Below are positions 1 to 4,472 of a stretch of 5,970 nucleotides of DNA, piece after piece (the first letter of the stretch is position 1; the number at the start of each line of letters is the position of its first letter). The stretch is taken from positions 1-5,970 of the forward strand of contig VAZZ01000502.1 in NCBI GenBank assembly GCA_005884715.1, given 5' to 3'. This stretch comes from Alphaproteobacteria bacterium. GTDB lineage: Bacteria; Pseudomonadota; Alphaproteobacteria; Rhizobiales; Aestuariivirgaceae. The position numbers and the translations under genes are program-made. Under the pieces are notes generated by a model. That model was not told where the DNA came from. It did no database searches and saw only the letters and a list, made by a program, of their open reading frames with translations.

Positions 1-30
1 CGCCGCCGCTATCCGCCCGCCTTCACGCAT
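1..30 (-). CDS. rsmB: Probable 16S rRNA m5C967 methyltransferase RsmB, N-terminal fragment (partial)
   Basis: Only ten codons are inside the window. They read MREGGRIAAA from an ATG at 30, and the frame stays open to the left edge. A GGAG ribosome binding site lies 8 nt upstream. In many alphaproteobacteria an RsmB/NOP-family SAM-dependent rRNA methyltransferase gene lies directly downstream of guaB, ahead of guaA, and the family often begins with a similar short basic N-terminus leading into the NusB-like RNA-binding domain. RsmB methylates C5 of C967 in 16S rRNA. The assignment rests on gene order, start context and ten residues, so it is tentative. The 183-bp gap to guaB holds a repeat and a hairpin, so the gene may have its own promoter or be only partly co-transcribed with guaB. 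Another minus-strand gene in this place cannot be excluded. Confidence 0.45.
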   Translation of the reverse strand, partial: MREGGRIAAA

Positions 31-38
31 GAGATGGT

Positions 39-42
39 CTCC
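39..42 (-). promoter_or_regulatory. Ribosome binding site of the left-edge gene
   Basis: GGAG (CTCC on the plus strand) lies 8 nt before the ATG at 30. It decides the start of the ten-codon fragment and is the main reason to regard that fragment as a real gene. Just upstream of it, at 45-56, is a small palindrome CGCG-TTTT-CGCG (minus-strand reading), which could form a short hairpin in the leader. Confidence 0.45.
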
Positions 43-79
43 GCCGCGAAAACGCGAGGCGCAGGCGAAGCCAAAATAT

Positions 80-180
80 CGTCATCCCGGCGAAAGCCGG
101 GCCCCCCTGAATAGAATCAACCGGGTGGCGCTGCTCGCGTGGAAAGAATTTAATAGGTCCCGGCTTTCGCCGGGATGACG
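80..180. repeat. REPIN-like element: two inverted copies of a palindromic REP sequence
   Basis: A 22-nt sequence at 80-101 recurs as a perfect reverse complement at 159-180. Each arm is itself a hairpin, with stem CCCGGC/GCCGGG around a GAAA loop (86-101) and its mirror (159-174). The arms are separated by a 57-nt spacer with no obvious coding sense. Two REP hairpins in opposite orientation form a REPIN or BIME-type unit. The core is widespread between genes in alphaproteobacteria and is often mis-translated as RRKPG or PAFAGMT peptides. Here it sits between guaB and the next minus-strand gene, where it could act as an mRNA-stabilising or transcription-attenuating structure. Mobilisation in trans by a RAYT (TnpA-REP) transposase is known for such elements, but no such gene is visible here. 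Confidence 0.85.
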
Positions 181-195
181 GGCAATGGATGGGTT

Positions 196-213
196 CCGCC
201 GCCAGCGCGGCGG
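196..213 (-). terminator. GC-rich hairpin immediately after guaB (possible terminator)
   Basis: CCGCCGC and GCGGCGG form a perfect 7-bp stem around a 4-nt loop (203-206). It abuts the guaB stop codon with no gap. On the minus strand the hairpin is followed by GGAACCCATCC rather than a T-run, so it is not a classical intrinsic terminator. It may instead be a 3' stability hairpin, or act together with the REPIN-like element beyond it. The structure is plain in the sequence; the function is inferred. Confidence 0.4.
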
Positions 214-1683
214 TCATCCCTGCCTCTGATAGTTCGGCGCCTCGCGCGTCACCATCACGTCATGCGGGTGGCTTTCCCGCAAGCCTGCATTGGTGATGCG
301 GATGAACTGGGCGCGGCTCTGAAGCTCTGCGATGGTCGCTGCTCCCACATAGCCCATCGCGGCGCGAAGCCCGCCCACCAATTGATGCAACACGGCCGAA
401 ACCTGGCCCTTATGCGGCACCTGGCCCTCTATGCCTTCCGGCACCAGCTTGAGCTCTTCCTTCACTTCCTGCTGGAAATAGCGGTCGGCCGATCCCCGCG
501 CCATGGCGCCGACGGAGCCCATGCCGCGATAGGATTTGTAGCTCCTGCCCTGATAGAGGAACACTTCGCCGGGGCTTTCATCGGTGCCGGCGAGGAGCGA
601 GCCGATCATCGCCACACCCGCACCTGCGGCCAGCGCCTTGGCGAGATCGCCCGAATATTTTATGCCGCCATCGGCGATCACCGGCACGCCCGCTTTGGCC
701 GCGGCATCGGCGCAATCCATGATCGCCGAGAGCTGCGGCACGCCCACACCCGCGACGATGCGGGTGGTGCAGATCGAGCCCGGGCCGATGCCGATCTTGA
801 CCGCGTCGGCACCGGCATCGATGAGGGCTGCGGTCGCTTCGCCCGTCGCCACATTGCCGGCGATGATCTGCACCTTGTTCGAGAGCTTCTTGATCCGCCT
901 CACCTGGTCGATGACATGGATCGAATGGCCATGCGCAGTGTCGACCACCACGAGATCGACGCCCGCATCGATCAATAGCTCGGCCCGGGCAAAGCCCTTG
1001 TCGCCGGTGCCGGTGGCAGCGGCGACCCTGAGGCGGCCCTGCTCGTCCTTCGCCGCATGGGGATGATGCGCCGCCTTCTCCATGTCGGTGACGGTGATGA
1101 GGCCGACGCATTTATAGTCAGCGTCGACGACAATCAGCTTCTCGATCTTGTATTTGTTGAGCAGCCGCGTCGCCTCCTCGCGCTCGACGCCCTCGCCTAC
1201 GGTGACGAGATTGTCCTTCGTCATCAATTCCGCGACCTTGATCTTGGGGTCGGTGGCGAAGCGCACGTCGCGATTGGTGACGATGCCGACCAGCGTGCCC
1301 CTGGCATCGACCACCGGAATGCCGGAAATGCGATGCCTCTCCTTGAGGCGCATGAGATCGCCCAGGGTGGCGTCGGGGCGAATGGTGATCGGATTGATCA
1401 CCATGCCCGATTCGAAGCGCTTCACCTGGCGCACCTGCTCGGCCTGCTGGTCGGGTTCGAGATTCTTGTGGATCACGCCGAGGCCGCCGGCCTGCGCCAT
1501 GGCGATGGCGAGGCGGGCTTCGGTCACCGTGTCCATGGCGGCCGAGATGATCGGGATCGACAGCTGGATATCGCGGGTGATGCGGGTTTTGGTCGAGACC
1601 TCGCCCGGAAGCACGGATGAGGCGCCCGGCTTCATCAGCACATCATCGAAGGTCAAATATTCCGGGATCTGGCGAATGGCCAT
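214..1683 (-). CDS. guaB: Inosine-5'-monophosphate dehydrogenase (IMPDH)
   Basis: GuaB oxidises IMP to XMP with NAD+, the rate-limiting step of guanine nucleotide synthesis, in the cytoplasm as a tetramer or octamer. The 489-residue protein matches the usual bacterial length. It opens with the typical FDDVL motif and the SAAMDTVTEARLAIAMAQAGG strand-loop region. Two CBS domains interrupt the TIM barrel (roughly residues 95-210; ISGIPVVD and KLIVVD mark their strands) and are expected to bind adenine or guanine nucleotides allosterically. The catalytic loop GPGSICTTRIVAG places the thioimidate-forming cysteine at residue 305, as in E. coli. VIADGGIKYSGD, the GSLLAGTDESPGE segment and the flap YRGMGSVGAM...RY follow. 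The start at 1683 is preferred over the ATG at 1707 because GGAGG lies 7 nt upstream and homologues begin near MAIRQ. Nothing looks broken, and all key residues are present. Confidence 0.98.
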   Translation of the reverse strand: MAIRQIPEYLTFDDVLMKPGASSVLPGEVSTKTRITRDIQLSIPIISAAMDTVTEARLAIAMAQAGGLGVIHKNLEPDQQAEQVRQVKRFESGMVINPITIRPDATLGDLMRLKERHRISGIPVVDARGTLVGIVTNRDVRFATDPKIKVAELMTKDNLVTVGEGVEREEATRLLNKYKIEKLIVVDADYKCVGLITVTDMEKAAHHPHAAKDEQGRLRVAAATGTGDKGFARAELLIDAGVDLVVVDTAHGHSIHVIDQVRRIKKLSNKVQIIAGNVATGEATAALIDAGADAVKIGIGPGSICTTRIVAGVGVPQLSAIMDCADAAAKAGVPVIADGGIKYSGDLAKALAAGAGVAMIGSLLAGTDESPGEVFLYQGRSYKSYRGMGSVGAMARGSADRYFQQEVKEELKLVPEGIEGQVPHKGQVSAVLHQLVGGLRAAMGYVGAATIAELQSRAQFIRITNAGLRESHPHDVMVTREAPNYQRQG

Positions 1684-1690
1684 TGGCCAA

Positions 1691-1695
1691 CCTCC
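1691..1695 (-). promoter_or_regulatory. guaB ribosome binding site
   Basis: A full GGAGG (CCTCC on the plus strand) is spaced 7 nt from the ATG at 1683. It settles the choice of start against an in-frame ATG eight codons upstream (1707), which would overlap this site. Confidence 0.85.
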
Positions 1696-1745
1696 GTGAA
1701 AGCACATGCCTGTGCGAAGAGACTCAAGGTCTGGGTTGGCGCTGG

Positions 1746-1775
1746 CTCATAACACCCAGTTCCATCGCTGGGCAA
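1746..1775 (-). promoter_or_regulatory. Candidate sigma-70-type promoter of guaB
   Basis: Read on the minus strand, TTGCCC (1775-1770) is followed after 18 nt by TATGAG (1751-1746). Each hexamer matches four of six consensus positions. Transcription would start about 55 nt before the guaB ATG. The match is modest and the spacing is at the long end, so this is only the best-looking candidate in the gap. Confidence 0.25.
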
Positions 1776-2040
1776 GCGGCAAAGCCATGACGCCAGGTTT
1801 CCAACTTATCCCATTGTTTATGTGGGCTATTCTCCTGGCTCAGCCGGCTAGCCGAATGACCAGCCGGAACCGGCGCCGAAACAATTCGTCACAACGACCC
1901 TGCGGAGGATTCAATCTTTGGCAGCCGTTAAGGGCATGTCCGATGAGGACAGGCCGGTTTTGGGTGATTGACCGCAAATCAGATTTACGGAACGAAGCCC
2001 CGCGATCGGCATTAATGTCTTTAGATCGCCGGGGGCATCG

Positions 2041-2046
2041 AAGGAG
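2041..2046 (+). promoter_or_regulatory. Ribosome binding site of the His/Tyr-rich protein gene
   Basis: AAGGAG is spaced 7 nt from the ATG at 2054. It fixes the start at the signal peptide and rules out the 116-codon upstream extension of the open frame to 1706. Confidence 0.85.
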
Positions 2047-2053
2047 CTTTCCG

Positions 2054-2419
2054 ATGAAAAACAAACCTCTCGCTCTGGCGGCGGCAGCGCTTCTGGCCGG
2101 GTATCTGGGCCTCGGCGGTGGCGCCCGTGCCGCAAATGTGATGACCGTTGGCGCGATGCCCGATATCGCCACGTCGCAGGACAGCAATATCCAGCTCGCC
2201 CACCACCATCATCATCATGGCAGCAGCATCTTCCTGGGCTTCGGCTTCCCGGGATTCTACGAGCCCTATTACTACGAGCCCTATTACTATGAGCCTTATT
2301 ACTATGAGCCCTATTATTACCGGCCCTATTACGAGACTTATTACTACCACCATGTGCGCTACTGCCACAGCCGCCACTACCCATATCGCCATCGCTGCAG
2401 AAGCCTGCACCGCTACTGA
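2054..2419 (+). CDS. Small exported histidine/tyrosine-rich protein of unknown function
   Basis: The gene encodes 121 residues. Residues 1-26 form a classical Sec signal peptide: basic MKNK, a hydrophobic Ala/Leu core, then ARA before the likely cleavage site at AN. The mature protein is about 95 residues and low in complexity. A run of six histidines occupies residues 50-55, followed by a Gly/Phe-rich stretch (FLGFGFPGF). Four perfect EPYYY repeats cover residues 70-89, then degenerate RPYYETYYYHH. The basic C-terminus is rich in His, Arg and Tyr and holds two cysteines. Short secreted proteins of this composition are common and uncharacterised in Hyphomicrobiales. The His run suggests binding of divalent metals, and the Tyr repeats suggest surface adhesion or cross-linking; both are inferences. 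It is a single-gene unit, with its own RBS and a strong terminator. I do not recognise a named family. Confidence 0.85.
   Translation: MKNKPLALAAAALLAGYLGLGGGARAANVMTVGAMPDIATSQDSNIQLAHHHHHHGSSIFLGFGFPGFYEPYYYEPYYYEPYYYEPYYYRPYYETYYYHHVRYCHSRHYPYRHRCRSLHRY
2261..2320 (+). repeat. Four tandem 15-bp units encoding EPYYY
   Basis: Units start at 2261, 2276, 2291 and 2306. Each follows the pattern GAG-CC(C/T)-TAT-TA(C/T)-TA(C/T), with differences only at third codon positions. A fifth, degenerate unit begins at 2321 with CGG (Arg) in place of GAG. The unit length is a multiple of three, so slippage changes repeat number without shifting the frame. The silent differences show that the copies are not freshly duplicated. 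Confidence 0.95.
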
Positions 2420-2438
2420 CGGCAGTTGCGGTTTTGTG

Positions 2439-2472
2439 GAAGCGGGGCCGTGATGGCCTCGCTTCTATTTTT
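2439..2472 (+). terminator. Rho-independent terminator of the His/Tyr-rich protein gene
   Basis: An 11-bp stem (2439-2449 with 2455-2465, one G-U wobble) encloses the 5-nt loop GTGAT. It is followed directly by TATTTTT (2466-2472). It begins 19 nt after the stop codon at 2419. The T-run is on the plus strand only, so it serves the small gene and not the converging rlmE operon. Confidence 0.88.
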
Positions 2473-2508
2473 GAGCGCTCAATCATTCCCCTTCCCCTTA
2501 CGGGAAGG
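2471..2508. repeat. 12-bp perfect palindrome and adjacent hairpin between convergent genes
   Basis: TTGAGCGCTCAA (2471-2482) is a perfect palindrome. Seven bases further on, CCTTCCC (2490-2496) pairs with GGGAAGG (2502-2508) around a 5-nt loop. On the minus strand this second hairpin lies 17 nt after the rlmE stop and could form part of its 3' end, although no T-run follows it directly. The palindrome is followed on the minus strand by AAAAATAG, so it is not a terminator for rlmE. Its role is unknown. Confidence 0.5.
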
Positions 2509-2525
2509 ATTAGATGCGAAGCCTG

Positions 2526-3221
2526 CTAACCCCTAAACCCCAGCGCCAGCACGAACAATTCGGCCGAATCCTCGCGTGAGGCAGACGGCTTCACATGGCG
2601 CACAGTCTCAAAATGCTGCTTCATTACCTTGAGGATCTCGCCCTCGGTGCCGCCGCGGAGCACCTTGGCGAGGAAGGTGCCGCTGGGCTTCAGCACATCC
2701 TTGGCGAATTCGAAGGCGGCCTCCGCCAGCGCCATGATCTTCAGATGATCGGTCTGGCGGTGGCCCGTCGCATGCGCCGCCATGTCGGACATGACGACAT
2801 CGGCCTTCTCGCCGCCCAGCGCCTCGATCAGCATCGAAGGCGCATCCTCATCGAGGAAATCCTTGTGGAAGATGGTGACCGCCGGGATCGCCTCCATGTC
2901 ATGCATGTCGATGGCGATGACGCGGCCCTTGCCGTCCCTCGCCTTCACCCGCTCGACCGCCACCTGCGACCAGCCGCCGGGAGCCGCCCCCAGATCGATG
3001 ACCCGGGCGCCCGGCTTCAAGAAGCGGAATTTGTCGTCGATCTCGGCGAGCTTGAAGGCGGCGCGGGAACGGTAACCCAGACGCCGCGCTTCTGCGACAT
3101 AGGGATCATTGAGCTGGCGCTCGAGCCAGATCTTCTGCGAGACGGTGCGGCCCTTGCCGGTCTTGACCCTGACTTTGAGGCGCCGGGCATTCCTGATCGA
3201 GCTGCCGCCCGGTCGCGTCAT
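2526..3221 (-). CDS. rlmE: 23S rRNA (uridine-2552-2'-O)-methyltransferase RlmE (RrmJ/FtsJ)
   Basis: RlmE methylates the 2'-OH of U2552 in the A-loop of 23S rRNA on the 50S subunit, using S-adenosylmethionine, and promotes late 50S assembly. The protein has 231 residues, slightly longer than the roughly 209 of E. coli because of a basic N-terminal tail (residues 1-25, Lys/Arg-rich, likely RNA-binding) typical of alphaproteobacteria. The SAM-binding loop DLGAAPGGWSQ is at 76-86. The catalytic K-D-K-E tetrad is complete: K57 (SRAAFKL), D146 (SDMAAH), K186 (LAKVLRGG) and E221 (SAELFVLALGF). At 150 a His stands where Asn is usual after SDMA. The ATG overlaps the upstream ppx stop as ATGA, and AAGG precedes it, so translation is probably coupled. 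It is the last gene of the operon and converges on the small plus-strand gene. Confidence 0.97.
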   Translation of the reverse strand: MTRPGGSSIRNARRLKVRVKTGKGRTVSQKIWLERQLNDPYVAEARRLGYRSRAAFKLAEIDDKFRFLKPGARVIDLGAAPGGWSQVAVERVKARDGKGRVIAIDMHDMEAIPAVTIFHKDFLDEDAPSMLIEALGGEKADVVMSDMAAHATGHRQTDHLKIMALAEAAFEFAKDVLKPSGTFLAKVLRGGTEGEILKVMKQHFETVRHVKPSASREDSAELFVLALGFRG

Positions 3222-4264
3222 GGCCTTGATCCATAAGTGCCGTCGGTCTTCATCATCAGTGTCAAAATCCCTTCACGCAGGCCCCGGTCGGCGACCCGGA
3301 TGCGCGGTGCGGGAAAAGCCGCACAGATTTCCTCGAGAATGGCGCAGCCGGCCAGAACGAGATCGGCGCGGTCGCGCCCGATGCAGGGATTGTCCATGCG
3401 CTCGGCATAGCTCATCTCGAGAAGCTCGGAACAGACCTTGGCGATGTCTTCCTGGGCCAGCCAGCAGCCATCGACGCGGGCGCGGTCATAGCGCCTGAGG
3501 CTCAGCTGGACGCCGGCAATCGTCGTCACCGTTCCCGAAGTGCCGAGAAGATGGGCCGGCAGGCTTGAGCCGGAGGTAGTGCTTCGCACCCGATCGGCGA
3601 AGGCTGCGATCATCGGTCTGAGGTACTCCCGCATCGCCTCATATTTTGGCCGGTCGACATCGACGCCGCCGAAACGCTCCGATACCGTCACCACGCCCGC
3701 AGCGAGGGATATCCAGGCGACGATCTCATGCTTGCCCTCCCTCGCTTCGAGCCACATCAATTCGGTCGAGCCGCCGCCAATATCGAAGATGAGCGCATCG
3801 CGGGCGGCGCGCTCCAGCAAGGGCTCGGCGCCGACGGCGGCGAGCTTCGCTTCCATTTCGCGCCCGATGATCTCGAGATCGAGCCCCACTTCGTCGCGCA
3901 CGCGCGCGATGAAGGCCTCGCCATTGGCTGCCGTGCGGCAGGCCTCGGTCGCGACCAGACGCCTATGCCCGACCCGGTGCCAGGCGAGCTTGTTGGCGCA
4001 GATACGCAAGGCATCGATGGTGCGCTTCATCGCCGGTTCGCTGAGAAAGCCAGAGCCCGAGAGCCCCTCGCCCAGGCGCACGATGCGCGAAAACGCATCG
4101 GTGACGACGAAACCGGCCGGCGAAGGGGCCGCGATCAAAAGACGGCAATTGTTGGTCCCGAGATCGAGCGCGCCATAATAGGAATCGCCGCTCTCCGGCC
4201 TTCGTCTTGGCGGGGCATCGCGGCCCCGGGCGCGGGCCTCACCCACACCACTTCTGGCGTCCAC
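3218..4264 (-). CDS. ppx: Ppx/GppA family phosphatase (exopolyphosphatase or pppGpp phosphohydrolase)
   Basis: This is a member of the ASKHA-fold Ppx/GppA family, which removes terminal phosphate from polyphosphate and/or converts pppGpp to ppGpp in the cytoplasm. The protein has up to 348 residues, the short form with only the two actin-like domains; the C-terminal HD-like domains of the roughly 500-residue enterobacterial Ppx are absent. Visible motifs are ALDLGTNNCRLLIA (32-45, phosphate-1 loop), LGEGLSGSGFLS (64-75), ATEACRTAANG (105-115), IIGREMEAKLA (132-142, region of the catalytic Glu), IFDIGGGSTEL (159-169, phosphate-2 loop) and LLGTSGTVTTIAGV (239-252). The predicted start is GTG at 4264 with AAAGG 9 nt upstream. 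The first 28 residues are Arg-rich and not conserved-looking, and a second GTG at codon 7 is possible. Placement before rlmE is a common alphaproteobacterial arrangement. Which substrate it prefers cannot be told from sequence, so the gene symbol is a convention. Confidence 0.92.
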   Translation of the reverse strand: MDARSGVGEARARGRDAPPRRRPESGDSYYGALDLGTNNCRLLIAAPSPAGFVVTDAFSRIVRLGEGLSGSGFLSEPAMKRTIDALRICANKLAWHRVGHRRLVATEACRTAANGEAFIARVRDEVGLDLEIIGREMEAKLAAVGAEPLLERAARDALIFDIGGGSTELMWLEAREGKHEIVAWISLAAGVVTVSERFGGVDVDRPKYEAMREYLRPMIAAFADRVRSTTSGSSLPAHLLGTSGTVTTIAGVQLSLRRYDRARVDGCWLAQEDIAKVCSELLEMSYAERMDNPCIGRDRADLVLAGCAILEEICAAFPAPRIRVADRGLREGILTLMMKTDGTYGSRP

Positions 4265-4352
4265 TTTTACAAACCTTTCGGCCGGGCGCGGGGTCGATCC
4301 TGAGGCAGTCCTCAGCCGGACCGGGGCGCCGGCAATCCATTAAGTTGGGGCC

Positions 4353-4380
4353 AGATTAACAGCTTGGGCGGGGCCGTCAA
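4353..4380 (-). promoter_or_regulatory. Candidate promoter of the ppx-rlmE operon
   Basis: On the minus strand TTGACG (4380-4375, five of six matches to the -35 consensus) is followed after 16 nt by TAATCT (4358-4353, a weak -10). Transcription would start near 4346, giving a leader of about 80 nt. That leader contains a perfect 6-bp hairpin CTGAGG-loop-CCTCAG at 4300-4315. The -35 is good, while the -10 is the weak part of the call. Confidence 0.35.
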
Positions 4381-4415
4381 AGCTCGGCCACAAAGCGACA
4401 AAACTGAACCGATTG

Positions 4416-4430
4416 TTAACGCCAAATTAT
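4416..4430. promoter_or_regulatory. CtrA-like binding motif upstream of the histidine kinase gene
   Basis: TTAA-N7-TTAT matches the alphaproteobacterial CtrA consensus TTAA-N7-TTAA at seven of eight defined bases. It lies 43 nt before the preferred kinase start and within the divergent gap shared with ppx. Other TTAA half-sites occur at 4340-4343 and 4356-4359, the latter read as TTAAC, but their spacing is not N7. Such AT-rich motifs can occur by chance, though the region is otherwise GC-rich. Confidence 0.3.
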
Positions 4431-4457
4431 CCGTTGGACCGGTACTTTTTGACCTTT

Positions 4458-4462
4458 AGAGG
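4458..4462 (+). promoter_or_regulatory. Ribosome binding site deciding the histidine kinase start
   Basis: AGAGG lies 10 nt before the ATG at 4473. The longer alternative, a TTG at 4413, has no purine-rich Shine-Dalgarno sequence near it and would place the CtrA-like motif inside the coding region. Confidence 0.55.
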
Positions 4463-4472
4463 CATACAGTTC

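Larger units (their letters stand above)
1684..2053. other. 370-bp divergent intergenic region between guaB and the His/Tyr-rich protein gene
   Basis: The region should carry the promoters of both divergent genes. The guaB side has the RBS and a weak promoter candidate. In the middle lie a 10-bp palindrome CGGCTAGCCG (1845-1854) and two CAGCCGG direct repeats 20 bp apart (1841 and 1861). A GGAGG at 1904-1908 precedes a possible 17-codon TTG-start ORF (1918-1971). On the right, GGAAC (1989-1993) followed 16 nt later by CATT resembles an alphaproteobacterial EcfG general-stress promoter with one mismatch. A plus-strand frame is open through part of the region from 1706, but it has no RBS and no protein-like composition. 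I see no tRNA or recognisable riboswitch. Confidence 0.6.

Noticed and set aside
23..217. 64-residue minus-strand ORF across the repeat region
   Set aside because: It translates the REP arms and their spacer (RRKPG, PAFAGMT), a well-known spurious product, and overlaps the guaB stop. No protein-like support.
175..978. 267-residue plus-strand ORF antisense to guaB
   Set aside because: High-GC shadow of guaB, rich in His, Arg and Ala. The guaB frame has full IMPDH motifs on the other strand.
1057..1699. Two overlapping plus-strand ORFs antisense to the guaB 5' half
   Set aside because: Mirror frames of the CBS and N-terminal regions of guaB, with no RBS and no domain features.
1806..1834. Plus-strand promoter TTATCC-N17-TATTCT
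   Set aside because: Only three of six and four of six consensus matches and more than 200 nt from the gene. Too weak to list as a feature.
1706..2053. N-terminal extension of the His/Tyr-rich protein frame back to 1706
   Set aside because: The signal peptide and AAGGAG fix the start at 2054. The extension has no RBS and would bury the signal peptide internally.
2201..2320. Possibility of an engineered His-tag or vector sequence
   Set aside because: The codons are mixed CAC/CAT within a natural signal-peptide gene, with no vector features around it. It looks native.
1911..2486. Minus-strand ORFs opposite the His/Tyr-rich gene, including one with repeated Ser-Asn-Arg units
   Set aside because: The repeats are antisense readings of the EPYYY DNA repeats, and the frames cross a clear plus-strand terminator.
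2595..3236. 213-residue plus-strand ORF opposite rlmE
   Set aside because: Shadow frame; the opposite strand has the complete RlmE catalytic tetrad.
3540..4303. Plus-strand ORFs opposite ppx
   Set aside because: Shadow frames over a conserved Ppx/GppA coding region, with low-complexity Arg/Ser composition.
4413..4472. TTG start giving a 20-residue longer histidine kinase
   Set aside because: No Shine-Dalgarno near the TTG, whereas AGAGG precedes the ATG at 4473. The added residues show no domain feature.
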